From NCBI GenBank assembly GCA_023405135.1, contig JAEXYZ010000116.1, positions 1-59,825 on the forward strand: DNA of 59,825 bases. The letters are read 5' to 3'. Shown piece by piece: positions 53,241 to 59,825 of this stretch. The notes below the pieces were generated by a model. It worked only from the letters and a program-made list of their open reading frames with translations, had not been told where the DNA came from and searched no databases. Position numbers and translations under genes: made by a program. The stretch comes from Bacillota bacterium. Lineage in GTDB: Bacteria; Bacillota; Bacilli; Bacillales_A; Planococcaceae. How positions within the stretch are numbered: position 1 is the first letter of the stretch; every line of letters begins with the position of its first letter.

Positions 53241-55754
53241 GCTCTTTTTTAAATCCATGTACTCATAGTCTTTACTTGCATTGTCCACTTTGAAGACATG
53301 CTGGCTCCTTCGTAACAATGTTTTTTGACTCAATGGCAACACTTGAAAATCATAATACATACTCAAAACTCTGATTAGTGGAATCGGATTTCTTCTAGCA
53401 GTAGAATTTCTATCATATTCAGTTTTCAAAGTACAATTAAACCCAACATTATCGACAATCTGAACTTCTTCAACTTCAACAGGTATTTCAACTATACTTT
53501 CTTCAGTATGCGTTTCTTCCTCAATATCATTTAGTAGATCATTAATCTCTTCATCGAATATCAGTTTCTCAACTGCCATTTCAAAACGAACTCGTTCTTG
53601 CATTACAGCAACGTCGTCCAGCTCTTCTCGAACTGCTTTAGTTGCCTCTGCATAAGTTAATTGTTTCATTTCTTGTTCAGCTACTGGTCTGTTAATCTCA
53701 TCTATTAACATACTCATAAATGGTGGTATTGACTCTTCTTTTTGATTCGTGACTCCAATTACTTCCTCTGTAGAATTGGATATTTCAACTCCTTCAGGAT
53801 AAAAGCTAATTCGAGTATTACGAGGAAAATCAATACCGAAAAGTTCACGATGCTCATTTTTTGCAGTGACTGTTTGTAATCCCAGTTTGGCCAAAGCAAC
53901 TGTATAAGCCTCATTAAATTCATTGTTTGACATACTAAATTCTTTCAACATTTCTTTTATGGTCTTTCTGTCAACAACTCCACGCTCTTGTAGGCATTGT
54001 TGAACTGCCTTTTCAACAACATTTGCATTTTTAAGTTTTTTTTTATATGAAATTACTGTTGCATCTTCCGTCGGATAAACTGATTTTGCCACATCTTCTC
54101 CAAAAATTTGTGCAACTAAATTACGATTCATTTTTGAAACAGAGATTCCACTATTTTTTGCTTTGATTGCAATAGCTTCTAATTGATTTAGATCCATCTC
54201 AGAGATCAATGGTACGCTATATACGCTTAATCGACGTACATCTGAAGCTTCTTGCTCGGTACGTTCAGCAGTACGAAGGCGTTGATCTTGAAGTTTATTG
54301 TAAACATCATCTGTTAAATCTTCATCTGCACGTTTGTTAATTAGTCCAAGGAGTGCAGCAAAAGACATCGTCTGACAGATAGAATCTGGAGATGTGCCTG
54401 CAATTGTGCTTTTCATTAATTTTTCTATCTCACTCATTGAATAGAAGAATGAGCAGTCATTTTCATCTTTTGTCAGTTGAACAGGCATAACTACGGAAGC
54501 AACACATTTAAGAGTTTCAAATAATTTACGTTTAAAATGGCTACGTGAAATCAAATAATATGTCACGGGACATACTTTTTTAAATGTATCCGACTCGATA
54601 AAAGCCATGTTTTGTTTTACTCGTTTTGACAACTCAGTTTTCATTTCGATATCGAATAAAGAATGGATAAAACGAAAAGCTTTTCTTTTACTTCCTACAA
54701 AATGCTCTAATAACATAAAGTTTGAATGTGCTTTATGGCACATACAACCGTCAGCAAAGCATTTGTACATATGATTACCTTCAGGATAAGTAGAAATAGA
54801 GGCTGATGGTCTAGAATCGTCATGTACAACACAAGCGAATTTTGTATTAGGCAAGCTGAATAAGTCTGTCATTGGAAGTTGATTGAATAATTCATGCACA
54901 TCTATCAAATCCAATTCAATGATGACATCCTCTGCATTATCTGTTAATGCTTTGTAAGCAAAATGAGAAAGATGAGATTCATTGTCCGCACCATCATTTT
55001 GCAAGTTCTCTAAAAAGATTGAACGGAATTTATGCACATTCCCTGCTTTGATTGCCTCAATAGAATCAGTCGTATTGTTACTTTCACCCTTAGTAATTGT
55101 ATACTTGTTCTTCTCTTCATCAGGCTTTGGTGCCCCTGGTACTTTTGGTAAGTCCTTTGTTAATTCAATAAGAGCTTCTGCGTTAAATGGTGCTGCATTT
55201 TCATTCACATAGGGTTTAGATCCATAAAGAGCCCCATTGAATAATCGAGAAGCTTCATTACAGCTGGTATCTACTAATCTTTCAGTATATACAGAATTAA
55301 AAATTTTAAATAAGGCATAATGAGCTTCTTTCAACAATCCTTCATACTCAGTAAATACACGGTCTGCAACGAACCCAACTCGAAATTTAGGTAATTCCGG
55401 AGTATAGGATTGAGTGCGATAAATGATAGCTACCTCAAGACCAAATTCTTTTGCTAAAGCAATAATATTTTCTTCTGTAAATGGATACGGTGGAGCATCA
55501 GTCTTTTTGGGATCTACATTATCAATGTCTACTAAACATAATTGTTGACGAATAAATGTGTTTGATTTTACGTTTCCATTTCCAGCATGAACAGATGGAA
55601 AGAAGATTCTTCCTTTTGAAACGTGTTCAGCTAGTTCCTTTAATGTTACTTTTTGAAGTTTTAATTCGTTAATTCCTCTTAATTTTCCATAATCAGTATC
55701 AATTGGTTTTGTTTTGTGGACTTGTGGATGAAGCATAACTTCTACTTGCGCCAT
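53136..55754 (-). CDS. large DNA primase-like protein (DxD motif and CHC2-like zinc knuckle)
   Basis: An 872-residue protein, likely the phage replication initiator/primase. An N-terminal domain (about 1-190) has QQLCLVDIDN (an acidic DxD pair, as in archaeo-eukaryotic primases) and CNEASRLFNGA. At residues 308-345, FACVVHDDSRPSASISTY...CFADGC has the spacing of a CHC2 zinc finger (Cys, His, Cys, Cys). The rest (about 350-750) is helical, with no Walker A motif, so a helicase is not included. The ATG at 55754 has GGGAGGT about eight bases upstream; a TTG two codons before is less likely. The last 33 codons overlap the antisense RNA and look unnatural. Confidence 0.65.
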   Translation of the reverse strand: MAQVEVMLHPQVHKTKPIDTDYGKLRGINELKLQKVTLKELAEHVSKGRIFFPSVHAGNGNVKSNTFIRQQLCLVDIDNVDPKKTDAPPYPFTEENIIALAKEFGLEVAIIYRTQSYTPELPKFRVGFVADRVFTEYEGLLKEAHYALFKIFNSVYTERLVDTSCNEASRLFNGALYGSKPYVNENAAPFNAEALIELTKDLPKVPGAPKPDEEKNKYTITKGESNNTTDSIEAIKAGNVHKFRSIFLENLQNDGADNESHLSHFAYKALTDNAEDVIIELDLIDVHELFNQLPMTDLFSLPNTKFACVVHDDSRPSASISTYPEGNHMYKCFADGCMCHKAHSNFMLLEHFVGSKRKAFRFIHSLFDIEMKTELSKRVKQNMAFIESDTFKKVCPVTYYLISRSHFKRKLFETLKCVASVVMPVQLTKDENDCSFFYSMSEIEKLMKSTIAGTSPDSICQTMSFAALLGLINKRADEDLTDDVYNKLQDQRLRTAERTEQEASDVRRLSVYSVPLISEMDLNQLEAIAIKAKNSGISVSKMNRNLVAQIFGEDVAKSVYPTEDATVISYKKKLKNANVVEKAVQQCLQERGVVDRKTIKEMLKEFSMSNNEFNEAYTVALAKLGLQTVTAKNEHRELFGIDFPRNTRISFYPEGVEISNSTEEVIGVTNQKEESIPPFMSMLIDEINRPVAEQEMKQLTYAEATKAVREELDDVAVMQERVRFEMAVEKLIFDEEINDLLNDIEEETHTEESIVEIPVEVEEVQIVDNVGFNCTLKTEYDRNSTARRNPIPLIRVLSMYYDFQVLPLSQKTLLRRSQHVFKVDNASKDYEYMDLKKSRKRAPAGRRMPYSRCKPNNNWKVCTLDKSIIACT

Positions 55755-55856
55755 GTCCAATGACCTCCCGTTTTATTTCGTTGTTTGGATTTTCATCAGT
55801 GTGTGAGTTTTTAATTATTCATCTAAAGTGTTTGGAATGTTTTATCTGTAGTGGTA

Positions 55857-55872
55857 TCGTCGGCCAACGATA
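55857..55872. repeat. 16-bp palindrome upstream of the primase gene
   Basis: ATCGTCGGCCAACGAT is a near-perfect palindrome (14 of 16 bases), followed at 55889-55905 by a TTGCC/GGCAA hairpin. It could be an operator or part of an origin. Confidence 0.45.
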
Positions 55873-55914
55873 AGTTTAGAAGTTGTTTGTTGCCTTTGTA
55901 TAGGCAATAGGAAT

Positions 55915-56025
55915 AAGCGGCACCGTCAGTCTTCGCGTCTGGATCAGCTTATTTTATAGGAGGAATTAAATCTTTGGTAGTTTGTTCAAGCGGCACCATC
56001 ATTCTTAACGTATCAGGATCGGCTT
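55915..56025. repeat. imperfect 36-38-bp direct repeats upstream of the primase gene
   Basis: AAGCGGCACC..., ending GGATC.GCTT, occurs at 55915-55950 and 55988-56025 with about four of five bases equal, and the first part (AAGCGGCAGC) occurs a third time near 56059. The gap 55761-56277 has no convincing gene. Minus-strand frames through it (one ending MVPLEQTTKDLIPPIK) may be gene leftovers, or the repeats may be iterons of a replication origin. Confidence 0.5.
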
Positions 56026-56149
56026 GCATTTTAAATGAAGTTTCTTTCGGGAGCTCGTAAGCGGCAGCATTAGTAGGAGGCCTTCATACTCTGGCTCAAC
56101 CTATTCGAAACAATCATTATTTAGTGACTACATACAAGTTTAATTCTAA

Positions 56150-56203
56150 GTTATTTTTAAAATAACACGTTTTGATTCTAGATACAAGCAAAATGATTCT
56201 AGA
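56150..56203. promoter_or_regulatory. putative operator cluster before the ribbon-helix-helix gene
   Basis: A 17-bp palindrome (56150-56166; GTTATTTT and AAAATAAC arms) is followed by two identical TGATTCTAGA sites at 56173-56182 and 56194-56203. The sites lie 21 bases apart, i.e. two turns of DNA on the same face. They stand directly upstream of the -35 of the regulator gene. Confidence 0.55.
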
Positions 56204-56219
56204 ACCAATTAATTGATTG

Positions 56220-56247
56220 TTGACTCATTCCAAATGTATAATATAAG
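56220..56247 (+). promoter_or_regulatory. promoter of the ribbon-helix-helix gene
   Basis: TTGACT (56220-56225) and TATAAG (56242-56247), spacer 16, lie about 30 bases upstream of the start codon. Confidence 0.6.
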
Positions 56248-56277
56248 TAATAATTATTCGTTTGGAGGCAGCTTATT

Positions 56278-56505
56278 ATGGCTAGAAAAATAAGAAATGT
56301 TCTTCCTGAAAACCAATCACATAACCGCCTTAAAACTAGAGTTTCAATGGGAACAACTGTTAAGTTTGATATACTTAATGCCGCTAAAGATTATGCGAAA
56401 ACAAACGATATCCCGTTGTCTAGAATCATTGATGAGGCATTACTTTTGTTCCTAGAGAAACATGGTATTACATTAGAAGAAACTGAGAATCCTTCTATTA
56501 AATAA
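56278..56505 (+). CDS. ribbon-helix-helix DNA-binding protein
   Basis: A 75-residue protein with the layout of Arc/MetJ/CopG-type regulators: a basic arm, a strand in LKTRVSMGTTVKFD, then helix 1 (FDILNAAKDYAKTND) and helix 2 (PLSRIIDEALLLFLEKHG). GGAGGCAGCTTATT precedes the ATG. As the only small DNA-binding protein in the early region, it may be the phage's lysogeny or early-gene repressor, or control replication. Confidence 0.75.
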   Translation: MARKIRNVLPENQSHNRLKTRVSMGTTVKFDILNAAKDYAKTNDIPLSRIIDEALLLFLEKHGITLEETENPSIK

Positions 56506-56580
56506 ACATCAATATGGAAACCATTTAGGCTTCTTTTTTCTCTTCTCTTCAAAAGCAGGATGTAATTTAATCACTCTAAA

Positions 56581-56800
56581 CCTTTGAGCCGTCTAGTATG
56601 GAGCCACATTGACTAAACTAGAAACATTAAGAAATTAGCCATTGCTCCCCCTGTTTACCCCTAAACTATGGAAATAACTCAATCATATTAACTTCGATGA
56701 TGTTAAGTTGCTCTTGTATGTGAAGCAGACTAACTATGAGCACGCTTGAGCCTTAGAGCCACATGGGTTAAATTCACTTCAACCAAACTAGAAACATTAA
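56581..56800. repeat. duplicated element around 56581-56630 and 56745-56800
   Basis: Both copies hold GAGCC, GAGCCACAT and AAACTAGAAACATTAA in the same order (the last at 56615-56630 and 56785-56800). They lie in the 295-bp gap between the ribbon-helix-helix and YolD-like genes. The minus strand has a nine-codon frame after GGGGGAG, not credible as a gene. Function unknown; operator or RNA element are options. Confidence 0.5.
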
Positions 56801-57076
56801 TTAGTTTTTTATTATTATTCGTCCCCTTACTTCAAGTTCTAATAGTGTCTCAAAGAAGAAGGATTCTTTGTATCCTGCGAACTGAAGAAGCAATCCTCGC
56901 TCCATAACACGTATTACTTTTCCTATTCGCTCTACTGATCCTACATAATCATAAAAAGTAATCACTTTAACATTGATGTAATGACTTGCTACTTTCATTC
57001 GGTTACGTCTTGCTAATACAATACGATCTTCTGTTTGTTCAACTGTTTCTTCTACTCTCATGTGTCTTACTGACAT
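56801..57076 (-). CDS. YolD-like protein
   Basis: A 91-residue protein with the pattern of YolD-like proteins: a basic first part and then the strands KVITFYDYVGSVERIGKVIRVMERGLLLQ and FFFETLLELEV, similar to the small SH3-like fold of that family. YolD genes are often found next to Y-family DNA polymerases in Bacillus phages and plasmids; none is seen here. The ATG is preceded by AGAGAGGAAG. Confidence 0.6.
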   Translation of the reverse strand: MSVRHMRVEETVEQTEDRIVLARRNRMKVASHYINVKVITFYDYVGSVERIGKVIRVMERGLLLQFAGYKESFFFETLLELEVRGRIIIKN

Positions 57077-57227
57077 AAAAATCTTCCTCTCTAAAATATT
57101 TTTCTATTAAATACGCTTCTACAAATATCATTACTTTCTATGAATATTATTTACACATTAAAAAGAAAATGATTTTATGATAATTTTTCGGTCAACTCTA
57201 AAACCTTGTCAAATCAACATTTCTATT

Positions 57228-57270
57228 AAAATCGGGATAATAAAGTATATTCTTTTATTATCCCGATTTT
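57228..57270. terminator. perfect 17-bp bidirectional hairpin
   Basis: The arms 57228-57244 and 57254-57270 are exact inverted copies with a nine-base loop, A-rich on the left and T-rich on the right. It can end transcription in either direction and separates the YolD-like gene from the integrase side. The rest of the gap 57077-57721 is AT-rich apart from the structured RNA at 57443-57597. Confidence 0.8.
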
Positions 57271-57406
57271 AATTAAAGTAAGTTATCAGCTTAAATTTAG
57301 GTGACCCAATTTACTTAGTTATTAAGAGTTAGAGGAACCGTTTACCTTGAACTTCTTTTAGTTAAGTTTCTACTTTTCTGTCCGATTAATTTTCATTTGA
57401 TTTTAT

Positions 57407-57436
57407 TTGACAATTCATTCCTTCATTTATTATTAT
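57407..57436 (+). promoter_or_regulatory. promoter of the structured leader/integrase unit
   Basis: TTGACA (57407-57412), 18 bases, TATTAT (57431-57436). The transcript would start near 57443 and enter the structured RNA. Confidence 0.6.
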
Positions 57437-57442
57437 TGAATT

Positions 57443-57597
57443 ATGGTAAGTAGAATTAATTACCATCACAACTACACAAAAGATAAACGCGCAACCAAAG
57501 GCGCATGAGAAATTAAGTATGGTAGACTGGCTGCTTCGTAATAGTTGCAGTCAATTTGCTATTTTTTCTTATGATGCGTCTCCTGGTTGCGTTTTTT
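57443..57597 (+). ncRNA. structured leader or small RNA ending in a terminator, before DUF771-integrase
   Basis: CGCAACCA (57490-57497) pairs with TGGTTGCG (57584-57591). Next inside, GGCGCAT (57500-57506) pairs with ATGCGTC (57574-57580, one wobble), and an inner hairpin joins GACTG (57525-57529) to CAGTC (57548-57552). Six T follow directly, so the whole fold acts as a terminator. The layout (promoter, nested stems, T run, then gene) suits either an attenuator for the integrase genes or an independent RNA of about 150 bases. Confidence 0.6.
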
Positions 57598-57721
57598 ATT
57601 TCAATATCTGTACGTTCTATTGAAATAAAAATCACATTAATCGATAAAATCGGTATCTTCCCGAACGAACACGAACATAGAAATCATCAATTTAACAGAT
57701 TTTTTTGGGAGGAAAGATTTT

Positions 57722-58045
57722 ATGCAACAACTTATTTCTACAAACGTGGTTATTCAAATTCCATCTGATTATGTGCTCATCTCTAAGACAGAATTTGAAG
57801 AACTTAAACAACAAGAGCTTTCAGGGGCGTATTGGTCTATGAAGGATCTTGAAAAGCGGACAAATAAAAAACATGAGTGGATAAAAGAAAATATTCTGTA
57901 TCCTGAACGGTTCAGAAAAATTTTAGATGTGAGCCATGGCGGTTTTGTCTTCTATCCAAAGTCTAAAGGTCAAACTTGGTCCTTTCATGCTACAAAAATG
58001 GCTAAATTCCTTGATGACTATTTCCGAGAGATTTTTACTAGTTAA
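57722..58045 (+). CDS. DUF771 domain protein
   Basis: A 107-residue protein. The C-terminal two thirds (YWSMKDLEKRTNKKHEWIKENILYPERFRKIL...FYPKSKGQTWSFHATKMAKFLDDYF) matches DUF771, small phage proteins near the integrase with a probable DNA-binding fold. It may act as excisionase or as regulator, by inference. GGGAGGAAAGATTTT precedes the ATG. Confidence 0.8.
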   Translation: MQQLISTNVVIQIPSDYVLISKTEFEELKQQELSGAYWSMKDLEKRTNKKHEWIKENILYPERFRKILDVSHGGFVFYPKSKGQTWSFHATKMAKFLDDYFREIFTS

Positions 58046-58086
58046 CTTATTCAATTTGAAAAGCGCTATTAAAAATTTTATGATTA

Positions 58087-58118
58087 GGGTGACCGTTATT
58101 TTGCCTCGGTCATCCTTT
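58087..58118 (+). terminator. hairpin (attenuator) between DUF771 and integrase genes
   Basis: GGGTGACCG (58087-58095) pairs with CGGTCATCC (58107-58115), with TTT following. It lies 22 bases before the integrase start and may lower integrase expression. Confidence 0.6.
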
Positions 58119-58140
58119 AGGAAATATAGAGGGTGAACAA

Positions 58141-59253
58141 ATGGCGAGCATAGTAAAACGAGGAAAAACATTTCAATATACAGTAAGTCGAACAATTAAT
58201 GGCAAGTACAGCCCAATTCGAAAAGGTGGCTTCCGCACAAAGAAAGAAGCTCAAATTGCTGCTGCAGAAATTGAAGCACAATTAGCAAAAGGTTTGGTTC
58301 CAGTAGTGAAAAAAATTCCTTTAGATGAATACTTCGAAAATTGGATTAAGCTCTACAAAGAACCTAAAGTGACTCGAGTTACGCTTGAGCATTATAAGTA
58401 TTCATTAAAGGCTGTTAAAGATTACTTTTTTGATAAGCCCATACAAGACATAAAGAGACAAGACTACCAATTGTTTTTGAATTGGCTTGGTAAAGGAAAA
58501 GCCAAAGAAACTGTTGCAAAAGTTAATGGGCATATCAAGGCTTGTGTAAAAGATGCTATTGAGGACCAAATCATTCAAACTGATTTCACTAGAAAAACGG
58601 AGCTTACCTGGTCTGTACAAGCCAAGAAATCAACAGAAAAGCACTTGAGCTATGAAGAGAGTGAGCGTCTACTGCATAGCATCTGGAGTCATCTAGATGA
58701 AGGATTAGGCTACTCCTTATTGCTCTTAGCGATGACTTCTGGTATGCGTTATGAGGAACTTATTGGATTAACCAGAAAAGATTTTGACTTTGCTAATAAC
58801 ACAATCACCGTTAATAAAACCTGGGGCTACAAGAAAAATTCACAAAAAGGGTTTGGCCCAACTAAGAACGAACAATCCAATCGTGTTATTAAAATGGATC
58901 CAGTGACAATGAGCCATTTTAATAAGTTGTTTAAATCAACACCGACTAACCTAGATCAATTAGTCTTTTACAGTCAATCCTCAAAATATAAGGTCATTAG
59001 CAACACGAACGCTAATAAGCTACTGAAAAAATTATTAGATGAATTAAAAATCCATTCAATAACCATGCATGGCTTGCGGCATACTCACGGCAGCATATTG
59101 CTCTATAAAAAAGCATCCATTCATTATGTAAGTGAGCGATTGGGTCACGGTGATATTGAAACAACATTAAAAGTGTATACTCACGTTTTGAAAGAATTAC
59201 GGATAGCTGACGAACAGCTTAGTATCAAGACTTTTGAGCAGATGATCGTGTAA
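58141..59253 (+). CDS. int: phage integrase, tyrosine recombinase
   Basis: A 370-residue site-specific recombinase. The N-terminal arm-binding domain (1-50, with GGFRTKKEAQIAAAEIE) and the core-binding SAM-like domain (about 60-155) are followed by the catalytic domain. The active residues are Arg203 (TSGMRYEEL), His310 and Arg313 (HGLRH), His336 (LGHGD) and the nucleophile Tyr346 (KVYTHVL). It is the P4/Tn916-like type common in Gram-positive phages. It lies adjacent to attR in the tRNA-Leu gene and brings about insertion and, with a helper, excision. GAGGGTG precedes the ATG. Confidence 0.95.
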   Translation: MASIVKRGKTFQYTVSRTINGKYSPIRKGGFRTKKEAQIAAAEIEAQLAKGLVPVVKKIPLDEYFENWIKLYKEPKVTRVTLEHYKYSLKAVKDYFFDKPIQDIKRQDYQLFLNWLGKGKAKETVAKVNGHIKACVKDAIEDQIIQTDFTRKTELTWSVQAKKSTEKHLSYEESERLLHSIWSHLDEGLGYSLLLLAMTSGMRYEELIGLTRKDFDFANNTITVNKTWGYKKNSQKGFGPTKNEQSNRVIKMDPVTMSHFNKLFKSTPTNLDQLVFYSQSSKYKVISNTNANKLLKKLLDELKIHSITMHGLRHTHGSILLYKKASIHYVSERLGHGDIETTLKVYTHVLKELRIADEQLSIKTFEQMIV

Positions 59254-59258
59254 TTCCT

Positions 59259-59291
59259 TGTGTAGAATTTGTGTAGAAAATGTGTAGAATC
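59259..59291. repeat. integrase arm-type sites, right end
   Basis: Three tandem TGTGTAGAA units (59259-, 59270- and 59281-) follow the integrase stop. They match the two units at 25389-25410 in the same orientation. Confidence 0.75.
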
Positions 59292-59327
59292 AATCAAAAT
59301 TCTATCTTTTTCTAACGTATACTCAAA

Positions 59328-59374
59328 AATAAAAAAGGCTCACAAACCCTGTCAAATCAAGGTTTATGAGCCTT
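59328..59374 (-). terminator. prophage-borne terminator downstream of tRNA-Leu
   Basis: On the minus strand AAGGCTCATAAACC (59361-59374) pairs with GGTTTGTGAGCCTT (59335-59348; one G-U pair) followed by TTTTATTTTT. It is 35 bases downstream of the tRNA attachment core, and so ends the tRNA transcript now that the old terminator is 34 kb away. It may also stop the convergent integrase mRNA. Confidence 0.8.
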
Positions 59375-59408
59375 CTGAAGAATCAAAACTTAACTAAAAA
59401 AAACCTAA

Positions 59409-59431
59409 AGATACCGGTGGTCGGGGTCGAA
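59409..59431. repeat. attR, 23-bp repeat in the tRNA-Leu gene
   Basis: It is identical to 25323-25345 and covers the 3' end of the intact tRNA-Leu. It marks the right end of the prophage. Confidence 0.95.
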
Positions 59432-59494
59432 CCGACACTCCAGAAGGAACACGATTTTGAGTCGTGCGCGTCTGCCAATTCCGCCACACCGGCA
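59413..59494 (-). tRNA. tRNA-Leu (CAA anticodon)
   Basis: The minus strand folds as a long-variable-arm tRNA: acceptor GCCGGTG/CACCGGT, D arm GGCGGAATTGGCAGACGC, anticodon loop CTCAAAA giving CAA, variable arm TGTTCCTTCTGGAGT and T arm CGGTTCGACCCCG. The CCA end is not encoded (TA follows). It serves as bacterial attachment site, and its function is kept by the prophage copy of the 3' end. Confidence 0.95.
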
Positions 59495-59550
59495 TAATAT
59501 AATTTTCAAGTTATACTTGAAATCATGTACACTTAACGTGACAAAAATAA

Positions 59551-59579
59551 ATGTACCATCCTTATAGAAATTTGTCAAT
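59551..59579 (-). promoter_or_regulatory. promoter of tRNA-Leu
   Basis: TTGACA (59574-59579), a 17-base spacer and TACATT (59551-59556) on the minus strand, about 55 bases before the tRNA 5' end. Confidence 0.7.
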
Positions 59580-59769
59580 CTATTTTATATATAAATTATT
59601 ACCAATCTAATCTCCAATTGGAGAAAAACATATTTATGGATCGCATAAATCATTTGATCCTTTATGTTCCTCTACCTTAGTCGGTGCTATTGATTTTTTG
59701 GTCCTTTGTCAAATGTTGGGGTAACACTTGAGAGAACAAGAGAATTTGAGTATAAGATTAACTTTTCCT

Positions 59770-59819
59770 GCCCATACATTTCTTCCGAAGCGTAGCGAGG
59801 AAGGAATGTATGGGTAGGT
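59770..59819. repeat. 20-bp inverted repeat at the window edge
   Basis: CCTGCCCATACATTTCTTCC and a copy in reverse at 59800-59819 agree in 18 of 20 bases, around a 12-base loop. There is no T run on either side. The region 59580-59770 has no gene. It may be a terminator of the gene beyond the window or a dispersed hairpin. Confidence 0.6.
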
Positions 59820-59825
59820 CGCGGC

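Noticed and set aside
55761..56277. CRISPR-like array in the repeat-rich gap upstream of the primase
   Set aside because: Only two full imperfect repeats, no regular spacers and no cas genes.
57556..57768. 70-codon plus-strand frame between the structured RNA and DUF771
   Set aside because: It starts within the terminator stem and overlaps the well-supported DUF771 start; no ribosome site.

Overview
The window comes from an endospore-forming, low-GC Bacillales bacterium. The evidence is a Bacillus-type 16S rRNA 5' end, a complete GerA-type germinant-receptor operon, an S-layer-anchored GH18 hydrolase, consensus AGGAGG ribosome sites and AT-rich spacers. A Lysinibacillus/Ureibacillus-like (Planococcaceae) host is plausible but not proven. 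About 25.3 kb of chromosome is followed by a 34-kb prophage (23-bp att repeats at 25323-25345 and 59409-59431) and then about 0.4 kb of chromosome.

Host part (1-25322). The left edge holds the 5' end of an rrn operon on the minus strand with three stacked promoters. Next come a nitroreductase, a thioredoxin-reductase-like ferredoxin-NADP reductase with YuzB, the decayed end of a peptide ABC transporter operon (oppD fragment and frameshifted oppF), an FMN reductase/luciferase-like monooxygenase pair, a germination receptor operon (A-C-B subunits) with a divergent small membrane gene, a secreted protein next to a GH18-LysM-SLH protein, a lipoprotein, aspartate 4-decarboxylase and a formate/nitrite channel behind a strong terminator-like hairpin. 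The last host block looks like one catabolic regulon: class III aminotransferase, GntR/FCD regulator, a frameshifted 2-hydroxyacid dehydrogenase and a TRAP transporter (DctP-Q-M). Copies of a TGTCGACAAT-type operator lie beside the regulator, the dehydrogenase and the transporter.

Prophage (25323-59431). It is a siphophage-type element inserted in the 3' end of tRNA-Leu(CAA). The minus strand carries the late genes, read from right to left: HNH endonuclease, small genes, TerS, TerL, portal, DUF4355 scaffold, N4-gp56-type capsid protein, a tiny basic protein, a putative decoration protein, an unusual 904-aa Ser/Thr/Val-rich protein, head-tail connectors, tail tube, a tail chaperone with a -1 frameshift, tape measure, baseplate protein, tail-tip/receptor-binding proteins, holin, a small protein and an M15 endolysin. 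Upstream of the late genes lie a 1565-aa Type ISP restriction-modification enzyme as accessory cargo, two unknown early genes and a large primase-like protein with a DxD pair and a CHC2-like zinc knuckle. The right arm holds a ribbon-helix-helix regulator, a YolD-like protein, a DUF771 protein and the tyrosine integrase. I see no CI-type repressor.

Several non-coding elements stand out: a possible small RNA at the attL end convergent with the lysis genes; a promoter-terminator unit antisense to the 3' end of the primase gene; a structured leader or small RNA ending in a terminator before the DUF771-integrase genes; a 25-bp inverted repeat near the packaging genes; and a terminator at the prophage right end that replaces the one tRNA-Leu lost on insertion. 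All functions are read from motifs, gene order and recall of families; no database search was made.
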